Shown here one piece after another: positions 34,767 through 44,152 of a stretch of DNA of 64,000 nt. The notes under the pieces are model-generated. The model saw only the letters and a list, made by a program, of their open reading frames with translations. It was not told the origin of the DNA and did no database searches. A program made the translations under genes and the position numbers. The stretch comes from Salipiger mangrovisoli (GTDB lineage: Bacteria; Pseudomonadota; Alphaproteobacteria; Rhodobacterales; Rhodobacteraceae): contig NZ_JADFFK010000013.1 in assembly GCF_015223355.1 (NCBI RefSeq), positions 124,001 through 188,000 on the forward strand, read 5' to 3'. Each line of letters starts with the position of its first letter. The stretch's first letter is position 1.

Positions 34767-35825
34767 TCAGCCCTCCAGCCCCAGCATCCGCCGGTTGGCA
34801 GCCGCATCGGTGCCCGCCGCCGCGAAATCGTCGAAGGCGCGCTCGGTGACCCGGATGATGTGATCCTTGACGAAGCGCGCGCCCTCGCGCGCCCCGTCCT
34901 CGGGGTGCTTCAGCGCGCATTCCCATTCGACCACCGCCCAGCCGTCGAAATCCATCGCCGCGAGCTTGGCGAAGATCGCCTTGAAATCCACCTGCCCGTC
35001 GCCGGGACTGCGGAAGCGCCCGGCCCGGTCGATCCAGGACTGGAAGCCGCCGTAGACCCCCTGCCGCCCGGTCGGGCGGAACTCGGCGTCCTTGACGTGG
35101 AACATGCCGATGCGCTCGGCATAGATGTCGAGATGCGCGAGGTAGTCGAGCTGCTGCAGCACGTAGTGGCTGGGGTCGTAGAGCATCATCGCCGAGGGGT
35201 GCTGACCCACCCGGTCAAGGAACATCTCGAAGCTGGCACCGTCGTGCAGGTCCTCGCCCGGATGGATCTCGTAGCAGATCTTCACGCCCTTCTCGGCGGC
35301 ATGGTCGAGGATCGGGCGCCAGCGCGCCGCCAGCTCGTCGAAGGCCGCCTCGACCAGACCCGCCGGACGTTGCGGCCAGGGGTAGAGATAGGGCCAGGCC
35401 AGCGCGCCGGAAAAGGCCGCCATGCGGTCGATCCCGAGATTGGCCGAGGCGTCGATGGTCTTCATCACCTGATCGACCGCCCAGGCCTGCCGCGCCGCGG
35501 GATTGCCGCGCAGCGCCTCGGGGGCGAAGCCGTCGAAGGCCGCGTCATAGGCCGGGTGCACCGCGACCAGCTGCCCCTGGATGTGTGCCGACAACTCGGT
35601 GATCTCGATGCCCGAGGCCGCGGCCTTGCCGCGAAGCGCGTCGCAATAGTCCTTCGAGGCTGCGGCGCGGTCGAGATCCATGAGGCAGGCCTCGCCGCTC
35701 GGCACCTGAACGCCGCGATAGCCGCAGTCGGCCGCCCAGCGGGTGATGCCTTCGAAGCTGTCGAAAGGCGCGCCGCTGCCGACGAATTGCGCCAGGAACA
35801 GGCCGGGGCCCTTCAAAGTTCGCAT
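34767..35825 (-). CDS. Sugar isomerase/epimerase (xylose-isomerase-like TIM barrel)
   Basis: A 352-residue TIM-barrel enzyme of the AP endonuclease 2/IolE/Hyi group. Metal and substrate residues appear in GVKICYEIHPGEDLHD, MMLYDPSHYVLQQLDYLAHLD, MFHVKDAEFRPTG and WAVVEWECALKHPEDG. It is the first gene of the sugar operon, with GGGAGG five bases before its ATG. With the Gfo/Idh enzyme it could make up an inositol- or keto-sugar pathway. Exact substrate not evident. Confidence 0.88.
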   Translation of the reverse strand: MRTLKGPGLFLAQFVGSGAPFDSFEGITRWAADCGYRGVQVPSGEACLMDLDRAAASKDYCDALRGKAAASGIEITELSAHIQGQLVAVHPAYDAAFDGFAPEALRGNPAARQAWAVDQVMKTIDASANLGIDRMAAFSGALAWPYLYPWPQRPAGLVEAAFDELAARWRPILDHAAEKGVKICYEIHPGEDLHDGASFEMFLDRVGQHPSAMMLYDPSHYVLQQLDYLAHLDIYAERIGMFHVKDAEFRPTGRQGVYGGFQSWIDRAGRFRSPGDGQVDFKAIFAKLAAMDFDGWAVVEWECALKHPEDGAREGARFVKDHIIRVTERAFDDFAAAGTDAAANRRMLGLEG

Positions 35826-35852
35826 GGATCCTCCCAGATAGCCGATCGCAAA

Positions 35853-35897
35853 TGTAATCGGTTTCATTATGACTGACACAGGATGAAAAGGTTTTCA
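35853..35897. promoter_or_regulatory. Pair of LacI-type operators
   Basis: TGTAATCGGTTTCA (35853-35866) fits the LacI-family pattern TGnAAnCGnTTnCA exactly. TGAAAAGGTTTTCA (35884-35897) is a six-of-seven palindrome of the same length. They lie 31 bases apart (three helical turns) between the sugar operon and the divergent LacI gene, so a regulator could bind both on one face of the DNA. Confidence 0.72.
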
Positions 35898-35947
35898 ACA
35901 GGAGTCTATCGGCGTATGTTGCAAACCTCTCAACTGGAGTCCCGCCC

Positions 35948-36991
35948 TTGAAAGACCCCGCCGCCGCGCCCCGGATCCATGACGTCGCCAAGCTCGCGGG
36001 GGTGTCGGTCGCCACCGTCAGCCGCGTGCTGTCGAATCCCTCGATCGTCTCGGAGCGCACCCGGCAGGCGGTGGAGAAGGCGGTCGAGGAAACCGGCTAC
36101 ACGGTGAACCTGATGGCCCGGAACCTGCGCCAGCAGCAGGTCGGCGCGGTGCTGGCGCTGGTGCCCAACCTGGCCAACCCGTTCTTTTCCGAGATCCTGG
36201 CCGGCATCTCCGGAACGCTGCGCGCCGAGGGGCTGAGCCTGCTGGTGCTCGACACCCGCCAGACCGACCCCGGCTCGCCAAGCCGGGGCCTGCGGGCCTA
36301 TCTCAACCGCTCGCGCGCCGACGGCGTCATCGTGCTCGACGGCAGCCTCGATCCGGCGCTCTTCGATCACGCCGCCTGCCCGCCGGTGGTCCAGGCCTGC
36401 GAATGGATCGACGGGCTGGTCGGCCCGCGCGTCCTGGCCGACAACACCTCGGGCGCGCGGATGGCGGTCGAGCATCTGCTTGGTCTCGGCCATCGCCGCA
36501 TCCTGCACCTCACCGGCCCCTCCGCCAACACGCTGTCGCAATCCCGCGCCGCCGGGGTCGCCGCGGCGCTGGCTGCGGCGGGCCTGCCCCCTGCCCCGCG
36601 GATCGAGGGGGCCTTCACGCTCAAGTCCGGCCACGCCGCCAGCGCCGCGCTGCTCGCACAGGCCGAGCTGCCGAGCGCGGTCTTCTGCGACAATGACGAG
36701 ATGGCCATTGGCCTGATGGCCGGGCTGCGCGCCGCCGGGCTGCGCATCCCCGAGGACATCTCGATCGTCGGCTTCGACAATATCGAGATGTCGGCCTATG
36801 CCAGCGTGCCGCTCACCACGGTCCGCCAGAAGCGCGCGCAGCTCGGCCGCCGCGCCGCCGAGACGCTGCTCGCGCAGCGCAGCGCGCCGGCCCCGACAGA
36901 GCTGATCCTGCCGGTCGAATTGGTGGTGCGCGACAGCACCGCCCCGGCCCGCGACCACCTGCGGGTCGCCGCGCGGGACCGCAGCGCCTGA
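35948..36991 (+). CDS. LacI-family transcriptional regulator
   Basis: A 347-residue regulator. The helix-turn-helix is HDVAKLAGVSVATVSRVLSN at about 11-30, followed by the hinge and a periplasmic-binding-protein-like effector domain (SGARMAVEHLLGLGHRRILHLTGP, later VGFDNIEMSAYASVPLTTVRQ). It begins at TTG 35948 with GGAG eight bases upstream. It is divergent to the sugar operon, with two matching operators in the gap, so it is the likely local repressor. Confidence 0.9.
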   Translation: MKDPAAAPRIHDVAKLAGVSVATVSRVLSNPSIVSERTRQAVEKAVEETGYTVNLMARNLRQQQVGAVLALVPNLANPFFSEILAGISGTLRAEGLSLLVLDTRQTDPGSPSRGLRAYLNRSRADGVIVLDGSLDPALFDHAACPPVVQACEWIDGLVGPRVLADNTSGARMAVEHLLGLGHRRILHLTGPSANTLSQSRAAGVAAALAAAGLPPAPRIEGAFTLKSGHAASAALLAQAELPSAVFCDNDEMAIGLMAGLRAAGLRIPEDISIVGFDNIEMSAYASVPLTTVRQKRAQLGRRAAETLLAQRSAPAPTELILPVELVVRDSTAPARDHLRVAARDRSA

Positions 36992-37110
36992 GCCGGCATC
37001 CGTCCCGGTCCCGTTCAGCCCGCCCCGTGCTGCGCAGCGGTCCGCGGCGCGCCGCCATGGCGTGCGTCCCCTCCTCGCGTCAGAGGATCGCCTGAGGACG
37101 CAGCCGCGCC

Positions 37111-37905
37111 TCAGCGACCGGCGATGCGCCCCGCCGTGGCCTTGCCGAGCGCGATCGCCACCTCGCGCAGGTCGCGCCCGATGGCGTCGCTGACTTCCTC
37201 GCCCAGATTGGCCACGGTGGTCATCACGCAGGCGATCTCGCCCTGCGGATCGAACACCGGCACCGCCTGCCCCGCCACATGTGGCAGCAGGTGGCCCTGC
37301 AACTCGCACCAGCCGTGCGCCCGGACCTCCGCCAGCAGCGCCGGATCGGGCCGCCTGCCGCGAAACCCCTCGGGCTGGAAGCCGCGCGCACGGGCGATCC
37401 GCTCCTCCGGCAAATAGGCCTGGAACATCAACCCGCAGGCGGTGTTGTCCACCGGCAGCACATCCCCCAGCGCCAGCGAGTTGATCGAGAAGACCGCGCT
37501 TCGGTACCAGCGCACCAGCGTCGGGCCGCGCTCGGTCCAGATCGCCACGCCGGCGCTCGCCGCCGTGCGCGCGGCGAAGCGCTTCATCTCGGCGGCGGCA
37601 AGCTCCACCGGATCGAGCCTCCGCAGCGCGGCCACGCCGACACCAAGCGCCAGAGGCCCCAGGTCGTAATGCCCGCTGGCCGGGTCCTGCACCGCCAGGT
37701 CCTCGCGCACGAGGCTCTGCAGGTAGCGATGCGCCATGGAGCCCGAGGTGCCCGCCCGCTTGGCGATGACGCCAAGCGCCAGCGGCCCCGAGGCGCTGGC
37801 CAGAACCCGCAGGAAGACCGCCGCCGTCGATACCGACTGGATCGTTCCGGCCTTGCGGTGTTCGGAGACGCCCTGCGGCGCGTCGGGAGGCGGTGCGTCT
37901 TGCAT
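37111..37905 (-). CDS. IclR-family transcriptional regulator
   Basis: A 264-residue IclR protein: winged helix at about 24-85 (SGPLALGVIAKRAGTSGSMAHRYLQSLV) and effector domain (GVAIWTERGPTLVRWYRS, then EVRAHGWCELQGHLLPHV). The ATG at 37905 follows AAAGGA by six bases. A weak hairpin (arms CTGAGG/CCTCAG, 37092-37114) covers its stop. It is divergent to a TonB-dependent receptor gene; whether it regulates that gene is unknown, and IclR control of iron receptors would be unusual. Confidence 0.87.
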   Translation of the reverse strand: MQDAPPPDAPQGVSEHRKAGTIQSVSTAAVFLRVLASASGPLALGVIAKRAGTSGSMAHRYLQSLVREDLAVQDPASGHYDLGPLALGVGVAALRRLDPVELAAAEMKRFAARTAASAGVAIWTERGPTLVRWYRSAVFSINSLALGDVLPVDNTACGLMFQAYLPEERIARARGFQPEGFRGRRPDPALLAEVRAHGWCELQGHLLPHVAGQAVPVFDPQGEIACVMTTVANLGEEVSDAIGRDLREVAIALGKATAGRIAGR

Positions 37906-38204
37906 CGGTGGTCCTTTGCCCTCGATTGCCCCGGAGCCCCCCGGAGCGGTCCGCCGGAAGCTAGTCCCTGCTCCCGCAAGGATCAATGCGCGGAACGGCC
38001 GTGGCGTCGGTCACCCCGCGCGCCGCAGCGAACCGCCAAATATCCGACTTATTTTGTCTTATTTATATTGCGATGCATCATGCATCATGCAATGAGAAAT
38101 TCAGGCGGCACCTCAGCCGGACGCCCCAGCCGCGTCCTTCCGCGCCGAAAGGCCCCGGATCCTCCCTAGCCAAGCAGCCGCCCCATTCAATGTTGGGGAC
38201 AGAC
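37906..38204. promoter_or_regulatory. Divergent region with AT-rich island and 15-base palindrome
   Basis: Gene-free stretch of 299 bases between the IclR gene and the second TonB receptor. The part from about 38040 to 38105 is distinctly AT-rich and contains the perfect palindrome GATGCAT-C-ATGCATC at 38072-38086, which overlaps tandem copies of GCATCAT. A TATATT hexamer at 38064-38069 just upstream could be a -10 element. This is the likely receptor promoter and operator. Nothing recognised in the remainder. Confidence 0.5.
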
Positions 38205-40280
38205 ATGACAACGAAAAGCAGACTGCTTGGCGGCATCGCCCATGCAGCCCTGGTGGCAGGCGCGACGGCGGGCGCGCTCTCGGGCGTGGCGGCCATGGCC
38301 TCTCCGGTGGCCGCGCAGCAGAGCGGCTACGATCTGGGGATGATCCTGCTCACCGGCGAGAAGGACGCCAAGACGGTCGAGAGCACCGCCGCCTCGGTCG
38401 CGGTGATCACCGGCGACGAGCTTCGCCCGCAGGACGGCGACATCAGCGAGACGCTGAAGGCCGTGCCGAACCTTCTCGACGTCGGCAGCGGCGTCGCACC
38501 GACCATCCGCGGCATCGAGAGCCAGGGCGCCCAGGAAGGCGCCGTGGCGTTCTTCGCCGGCACCACGCCGCGCGCCACGGTGAATGTCGATGGCCACTAT
38601 CAGACCTTCTACGAGTATGTGAACGGCGGCACCGGCCTTTGGGACGTGGACACGGTCGAGGTGTATCGCGGCCCGCAGACCACCAAGCAGGGCGCCAATT
38701 CGATCGCCGGTGCGGTGATCGTCAACACCAAGGACCCGAGCTTCGAACCCGAGACCGCGGCGCAGCTCCTCGCCGGCAGCTACAACATGCGCCGCGCCTC
38801 GCTGGCGGTCGGCGGCGCCGTGGCCCCCGACCTCGCCCTGCGCTTCTCGGCCGACTATGTCTCGCGCGACAACTACGTCGACGTGGAGGATGCCACCGGC
38901 GACGGCGGCGACACCGACCGCGACTACGAGACCCAGACCTACCGCGCCAAGCTGCTCTGGGCCCCGGCCGACATTCCCGGCTTCGAGGCGAAGCTGACCT
39001 ACGCCCATGTCGACTCGAACCAGCCCACCAGCGAGTCCGTCGCCTTCCCCTATGACGGCGATCTGACCACCGACAGCCACGGGCCGACCTGGCACGTCAT
39101 CTCCGACAGCCTGGTGGCCGATGTCAGCCATGATTTCGGCAATGGCATGACCCTGTCGAACCAACTCAGCTACGGCGAGTCGGTCACCGACCGGGTGCTC
39201 GAAGAGGTCGAGGACGGCACCGCCCACATCGAGACCTCGGGTTGGAGCAACGAGCTGCGCGCCAACTTCGGCAGCGCGGACGACCCGGTCAGCGGCGTCG
39301 TCGGCCTGTTCTACTCCGAGACCGACCAACAGGACGACATCACCCTCGTCTATCTCGGCAACGGCGGCGACAGCGCCTTCGACAACGACAAGACCAGCAC
39401 CGGCCTCTACGGCGAGGCGACCTGGCGCGCGACCGGGGCGCTTTCGGTGACCGGCGGGCTGCGCTTCCAGCACGACGAGATCGCCCGCAGCGGCACCTAT
39501 GAAAGTTACCTCTTCGGCACCACCAACCCGGTCGATTACGACAAGTCCTTCGACGCGGTTCTGCCCAGCCTCGGGCTGGCCTACGCGCTGGATGACAGCA
39601 CCACGCTCGGCGTCTCGGTGTCGAAGGGCTATACGCCCGGCGGCAGCGGCCTGAACTTCGTGACCAGCGAGTATTACGAATACGACGAGGAAACCGCCTG
39701 GACCTACGAGGCCTACGCGCGCTCCTCGCTGCTCGGGGATCGCCTCTTCCTGACCGCCAACCTGTTCTACTCGGACTACCGCGACCAGCAGCTCTCCTAC
39801 AGCCGCACCACCTACAACGCCGGTCGGACCGAAAGCTACGGGCTCGAACTCGCGGCAGACTTCCAGGCCAGCGACAGCCTGCGGCTGAACGCCGGGATCG
39901 GCTTGCTGCGCACCGAGATCCTGGAGTTCGACGCCCTGCCCGACCTCGAGGGCAACGAGCTGGACCGCGCGCCCCATGGCACCTTCAGCCTCGGCGCAAG
40001 CTGGGAGGTGACCGACAGGCTGACACTCGGCGGCGACCTGCGCCACGTGACCGGCTACTACTCGGACACCGACAACGCCGGCGACTACGAGGTCGATCCC
40101 TATACGATCGCCAATCTCTCGGCGAGCTACGACCTCTCGGAGCAATTCGAGCTCTACGGCTACGTGAACAACGTCTTCGACGAGAACAGCGTGACCTGGG
40201 TGCGCGGCGCGCGCGGCGTCTACAGCTCGCGCGTCACCGATCCGCGGATGGTCGGCTTCGGCGTGCGGATGCAGTTCTGA
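38205..40280 (+). CDS. TonB-dependent outer-membrane receptor
   Basis: A 691-residue receptor with a signal peptide (about 1-37, ending PVAAQQ) and a plug domain: STAASVAVITGDELR, APTIRGIESQG, DVDTVEVYRGPQTTKQG and SIAGAVIVNTKDP. The barrel ends in FGVRMQF with a terminal Phe, as required for outer-membrane assembly. The start at 38205 has GGGGA five bases upstream; ATG 38190 is an alternative. It likely feeds the FecBCDE-type importer just downstream, though that lies on the other strand. Ligand unknown. Confidence 0.9.
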   Translation: MTTKSRLLGGIAHAALVAGATAGALSGVAAMASPVAAQQSGYDLGMILLTGEKDAKTVESTAASVAVITGDELRPQDGDISETLKAVPNLLDVGSGVAPTIRGIESQGAQEGAVAFFAGTTPRATVNVDGHYQTFYEYVNGGTGLWDVDTVEVYRGPQTTKQGANSIAGAVIVNTKDPSFEPETAAQLLAGSYNMRRASLAVGGAVAPDLALRFSADYVSRDNYVDVEDATGDGGDTDRDYETQTYRAKLLWAPADIPGFEAKLTYAHVDSNQPTSESVAFPYDGDLTTDSHGPTWHVISDSLVADVSHDFGNGMTLSNQLSYGESVTDRVLEEVEDGTAHIETSGWSNELRANFGSADDPVSGVVGLFYSETDQQDDITLVYLGNGGDSAFDNDKTSTGLYGEATWRATGALSVTGGLRFQHDEIARSGTYESYLFGTTNPVDYDKSFDAVLPSLGLAYALDDSTTLGVSVSKGYTPGGSGLNFVTSEYYEYDEETAWTYEAYARSSLLGDRLFLTANLFYSDYRDQQLSYSRTTYNAGRTESYGLELAADFQASDSLRLNAGIGLLRTEILEFDALPDLEGNELDRAPHGTFSLGASWEVTDRLTLGGDLRHVTGYYSDTDNAGDYEVDPYTIANLSASYDLSEQFELYGYVNNVFDENSVTWVRGARGVYSSRVTDPRMVGFGVRMQF

Positions 40281-40304
40281 GCCCAGGCTCCCGGAAAGAC
40301 CCAC

Positions 40305-40328
40305 GCTGGCCCGCAACCGCGGGCCAGC
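40305..40328. terminator. Bidirectional terminator hairpin
   Basis: Ten-base perfect arms GCTGGCCCGC and GCGGGCCAGC with an AACC loop, between the convergent receptor and binding-protein genes. Confidence 0.7.
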
Positions 40329-40349
40329 CTCCCACGTCTCGGGCGGACG

Positions 40350-41306
40350 TCACCGTCCGGCCCAGTCCCTTACCGCAACCAGCCCATGCTCGGCGCTGGC
40401 GATAGACGGGGTCGAGACCTTGGCGCTGTCGGCAAAAATCACCCGCCCCTCCTTTGCGGGGCGCAGGAAACGCTCCCAGCCCGGCGCGATCCGTCCCAGC
40501 TTGGCGCGGATCGAGGCCTCGTCGCGATCGCTGCCGGTGTAGGAATTCATCAGCACCAGCACGTCCGGATCGAGCCTCAGGAAGACCTCGGCACTCAGCG
40601 GCACGGCGAAATTCGATCCCAGCCCGTTGCCTTCGCCCAGCCCCGCGACCTCGGCGCGCGTGTAGCCAAGATCCTCCAGCGCCTGAATCATCCCCGACAT
40701 CTCGCCCACCAGCCGCAGCTCGTCATGCGCGATCACCACAAGGTAGCTCTTGCCCTCCGGCGGCACGGGCAGCGCGGCACGGGTTTCGCCGACGCGCGCG
40801 CGATACGCCGCAAGCCGCGCCGCATAGGCGTCTTCCAGCCCCAGCACGCTGGCAAGCCGCTCCTGCGTGCCAAACCCGTGAACGCGCCCGGTTCCGGTGT
40901 TCTGAAGATAGGTTGGCGCGATCTGCGCAAGCTGCGCCACGATGCCGGCATTGTACTCCGAGCCGATGATCAGGTCGGGCTCCAGCGCCCGCAGCTTCTC
41001 GAAGTCCATCTGCCCGGCCGGACCAACGCCCCGCGGCCGCTCCGGCACCGCCTCCGGCCCCAGGACGCTGTCGATGAAGTCCACCGCCGACTGCGCGGTG
41101 CCCGCGTCGGTGCGCCCGAAGCTGCCCACCAGCCTCCCGCCGATGTCGAGGATCGGCACGCCGAGCAGGGGATCATGGGTGACGACGATGCGCCGCGGGG
41201 TCTCCGGCAGGGTCACGGTGCGGCCCGCGTTATCGGTCAGCACACGCTCCCCGGCATGGGCGCAGGGCACCGCCAGCAGCAGCGCAGTCAGCAGGATATG
41301 TTTCAT
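40350..41306 (-). CDS. Iron-siderophore ABC transporter binding protein (FecB type)
   Basis: Periplasmic binding protein of 318 residues with a Sec signal (LLTALLLAVPCAHAGE). TPRRIVVTHDPLLGVPILDIGGRLVGS and LEPDLIIGSEYNAGIVAQLAQIAPTYL are standard FecB/BtuF-fold segments. It is the last gene of the four-gene importer operon (44140-40350). Start at ATG 41306; an in-frame TTG lies directly before it. It most likely binds the chelate brought in by the adjacent receptor. Confidence 0.9.
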   Translation of the reverse strand: MKHILLTALLLAVPCAHAGERVLTDNAGRTVTLPETPRRIVVTHDPLLGVPILDIGGRLVGSFGRTDAGTAQSAVDFIDSVLGPEAVPERPRGVGPAGQMDFEKLRALEPDLIIGSEYNAGIVAQLAQIAPTYLQNTGTGRVHGFGTQERLASVLGLEDAYAARLAAYRARVGETRAALPVPPEGKSYLVVIAHDELRLVGEMSGMIQALEDLGYTRAEVAGLGEGNGLGSNFAVPLSAEVFLRLDPDVLVLMNSYTGSDRDEASIRAKLGRIAPGWERFLRPAKEGRVIFADSAKVSTPSIASAEHGLVAVRDWAGR

Positions 41307-41316
41307 CAAAGGGTCC

Positions 41317-42357
41317 TCACGAAGGGCGACGCACCGCGCGCAGCCGCAGAATGGCTATGAAAAGTGGCACGCCGAGCACCGTCAGGCACAGGCCGAGCGG
41401 GAGGCCGATCTCGGAGCCGAGCGCGCGCGACAGCGCGTCTGCGGCGAGGACGAAAGCGCCTCCGGCCAAACCGCTCAATACCAGCCGCGCCCGGCCCGAG
41501 CTGGGCAGCAGGGCGGCGGCGACATGCGGCGCCATGACGCCGAGAAAGACCAGCGGCCCGGTCACCGTCACCGCCGCCGAGGTCAGCACCACCACCGCCA
41601 CCAGCACCATCAGCCGCGCGCCGCGCAGGCTCAGCCCGAGCGCATGGGCGTGGTCCTCGCCGAGGTCCAGCAGCCGCAGCATCGGCCCCGCCGCAAAGAG
41701 CAGCGGCAGCGCCGGCAGCACCCAGAGCGCAAGCCCGCCGAAGGCCGGCCAGCCGGCCTGTGCCAGAGAGCCTGCCAGCCAGGCAGATACGGCAAACGAC
41801 AGGTCAGGGGGCGCGTAGAGCAGGACGATGGCGGTGATCGCCGACAGCACCGTCTCGACCGACAGCCCCAGCAGCAGGATCGCCAGCGCATCCCCCGCCC
41901 TGCCCCGCCCGGTCAGCCGGGCCAGGAACAGCGCCACGCAAAGCCCTCCGGCACTGCCGATCAGCGGCAGCCAGCCCGTGGGCAGCGCCGGCAGCAAGAC
42001 CACCCCCAGCAGGATCGCCAGAAGCGCGCCCTGCGCCAGCCCCAGCAGCCCGGGATCGGCGATCGGGTTGCGCGTCAGCGATTGCAGCATCGCCCCCGAG
42101 ACCGCGACCGCCGCCCCTGCCAGAAAGCCGGTGAGCCCCCGCGGCAGGCGCAGCTCCAGCACCGCGTAGCGCTGCGCCTCATCCAGCCCGCCGCCAAGCA
42201 GATCGACCAGCCCGACCGGTGTACTGCCCGCCGTCAGCCCCAGCCCCAGCAGCACGGCCGCCAGCGCCGCCAGTGCCAGCGCCACGCCAAGATCGGCCCG
42301 GCGCATCTCCAGCCTCGCCACCCGCAGCAGCCGCGCGCCGTCGAGCCGCCGGGTCAT
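41317..42357 (-). CDS. Iron-siderophore ABC transporter permease (FecD type)
   Basis: FecCD-family permease of 346 residues, about ten helices. LPRGLTGFLAGAAVAVSGAMLQSLTRNPIADPGLLG and GPLVFLGVMAPHVAAALL are the two family signatures. It overlaps the other permease gene (ATGA), and the two presumably form the membrane heterodimer. Confidence 0.93.
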   Translation of the reverse strand: MTRRLDGARLLRVARLEMRRADLGVALALAALAAVLLGLGLTAGSTPVGLVDLLGGGLDEAQRYAVLELRLPRGLTGFLAGAAVAVSGAMLQSLTRNPIADPGLLGLAQGALLAILLGVVLLPALPTGWLPLIGSAGGLCVALFLARLTGRGRAGDALAILLLGLSVETVLSAITAIVLLYAPPDLSFAVSAWLAGSLAQAGWPAFGGLALWVLPALPLLFAAGPMLRLLDLGEDHAHALGLSLRGARLMVLVAVVVLTSAAVTVTGPLVFLGVMAPHVAAALLPSSGRARLVLSGLAGGAFVLAADALSRALGSEIGLPLGLCLTVLGVPLFIAILRLRAVRRPS

Positions 42358-43358
42358 CGCCTTGCCCCCGGCCGCAGGTAAAGCCGGTAGACGAGCGTTC
42401 CGAAGCAGACGCCCCCCACCAGGTCGAGCAGCACCCCGGTGTGCAGCGTGAACGGCGCGAAAGCCCGCCGCGCCAGCACGTCCGACAGCAGGCAGAGCGC
42501 CGCCCCCACCAGCGCCGAGACCGGCAGCAGCCGCGCCAGATGCGCCCCGGTCACCGGCCGCACCAGATGCGGCACCACCAGCCCGACAAAGCCCACCGGC
42601 CCGCAGATCGCCGTGGCCGAGCTGGCCCCCAGCACCACCGCCGCGAGCCCGGCGCGGCTCACCCTGCGCACCGGCACCCCCAGCGCCTCGGCCCGCTCGC
42701 GGCCCAGCCCGATCAGCGTCAGCGGCCGCGCCAGCGCCAGCAGGATCAGCCCCGACGCCAGCCCCAGCGGCCAGAAAACCGCCAGCCGGTCGGCGTAGAA
42801 ATGGTTGATGTTGCCCGCCAGCCAGCTCAGGTACTCGGCCCGCCGCGCCGGGTCGGTCAGCAGCAGCGTCCCCGAGACCCCCGCCAGCAGCATTCCCGTC
42901 AGCGCCCCCGACAGGATCAGCGGCACGCCGCGCGGGTCCGGTCCCAGCCCGGTCAGCCGCGCCACCGCCAGCGTCAGGGCAAATCCGCCGAATCCGCCGG
43001 CCAACGCCGCCCCCCCCTGCCCCGCCAGCCCGGCGCCGAAGCCGAAGACCGAGACCAGCATCCCCAGCATCGCACCGGCGCTCACCCCCAGCGTCGAGGG
43101 CGAGGCCAGCGGGTTGCCGGTGATCCCCTGCATCACCGCGCCGCCCGCGGCCAGCACCGCCCCGGCGTAGACGGCGATCAGCGCCCGCGGCAGCCGCTGG
43201 CTGAGCACCACGAAATGATCGACGCTCTCCGCGTCGAAGGCGACCAGCGCGCGCAGAACCTCGCGCGGCGCGATCGGCGTCGCGCCGAGGCTCAGGCTCG
43301 CCACCGCCGCCGCCAGAAGCAGGGCAAGCGCCGCGCCGCATGTCCCGGCAAACCTCAT
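42354..43358 (-). CDS. Iron-siderophore ABC transporter permease (FecC type)
   Basis: FecCD-family permease of 334 residues. LPRALIAVYAGAVLAAGGAVMQGITGNPLASPSTLG and GPVGFVGLVVPHLVRPVTG are the family signatures. The ATG at 43358 overlaps the ATPase stop (ATGA). It pairs with the following permease. Confidence 0.93.
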   Translation of the reverse strand: MRFAGTCGAALALLLAAAVASLSLGATPIAPREVLRALVAFDAESVDHFVVLSQRLPRALIAVYAGAVLAAGGAVMQGITGNPLASPSTLGVSAGAMLGMLVSVFGFGAGLAGQGGAALAGGFGGFALTLAVARLTGLGPDPRGVPLILSGALTGMLLAGVSGTLLLTDPARRAEYLSWLAGNINHFYADRLAVFWPLGLASGLILLALARPLTLIGLGRERAEALGVPVRRVSRAGLAAVVLGASSATAICGPVGFVGLVVPHLVRPVTGAHLARLLPVSALVGAALCLLSDVLARRAFAPFTLHTGVLLDLVGGVCFGTLVYRLYLRPGARR

Positions 43359-44140
43359 GGCATGCCGATCATCTGTGCGCCCTTCGGCAGGCACAGGCGG
43401 CGCCCGCCCAGATCGCGCAGATCTGCCGCGATGCCGAACCCCTCGGCGACCGCCCGCGCGTCGAGCACCTGCCGCGCCGGTCCCTGCGCCAGCACCCGGC
43501 CCTGCTTCAGCAGCACCGCGTCATCGGCATAGGCCAGAGCCAGGTTGAGGTCATGCAGCACCACGACCAGCGTCTTGCCCTGCCCGGTGACCAGGTCGCG
43601 CAGCAGGTCCAGCACCGCGTATTGATACTTCAGGTCAAGATGGTTCACCGGCTCGTCCATCAGCAGCACCGGCGTATCCTGCGCCAGCGCCAGCGCGATG
43701 AAGGCGCGCTGCCGTTCCCCGCCCGACAGGCGGCTCAACTGCCGCGCCGCCTTGCCCGCAAGCCCAACCGTGCGCAGCGCCTCGCGATAGCCCTCGCGGT
43801 CGGCCGCCCGGACGGTGCCGAACAGCCCCGTCCGGGCGAAACCGGCCAGTTCGACCAGCTCGCCCACCGTCAGGTGGTCGGGGCAGATGCTGGATTGCGG
43901 CAGGTAGGCCAGCCGCCGCGCGATCTGCCGCCGCGTCTGGGACGCCAGCGGCCTGCCGTCCAGCAGAACCCTCCCGGCCTCTGGCGCGGCAAGCCCGATC
44001 AGGCAGCGCATCAGGCTGGACTTGCCGCTGCCATTCGCCCCCACCAGCGCCGTGAACCGCCCCGGTCGGAAGCGCAGCGATATGTCGTGCAGGATAGCGC
44101 TGCGGCCGATGGAAAACTTCAGGCGTTCTGTACTCAGCAC
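43355..44140 (-). CDS. Iron-siderophore ABC transporter ATP-binding protein (FecE type)
   Basis: ATPase of 261 residues: Walker A GANGSGKSS at 34-42, Q-loop YLPQSSIC, signature LSGGERQR, Walker B VLLMDEPVNHLDL, and switch His in VVVLHDLNLAL. It is the first gene of the importer operon. GTG 44140 is preferred because GGTGAG lies just upstream and it begins at the usual position for the family; the open frame extends to a TTG at 44179 without a ribosome site. Confidence 0.9.
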   Translation of the reverse strand: MLSTERLKFSIGRSAILHDISLRFRPGRFTALVGANGSGKSSLMRCLIGLAAPEAGRVLLDGRPLASQTRRQIARRLAYLPQSSICPDHLTVGELVELAGFARTGLFGTVRAADREGYREALRTVGLAGKAARQLSRLSGGERQRAFIALALAQDTPVLLMDEPVNHLDLKYQYAVLDLLRDLVTGQGKTLVVVLHDLNLALAYADDAVLLKQGRVLAQGPARQVLDARAVAEGFGIAADLRDLGGRRLCLPKGAQMIGMP

Positions 44141-44152
44141 GTATCTCACCGC

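Noticed and set aside
38074-38091. Tandem GCATCAT copies as iterons or a CRISPR-like array
   Set aside because: Only two copies and part of a third; explained by the palindrome. No repeat-spacer structure anywhere in the window.
38187-40316. Minus-strand open frame of 709 codons opposite the second TonB receptor
   Set aside because: Same reason; low AT codon bias on the sense strand removes stop codons in antisense.
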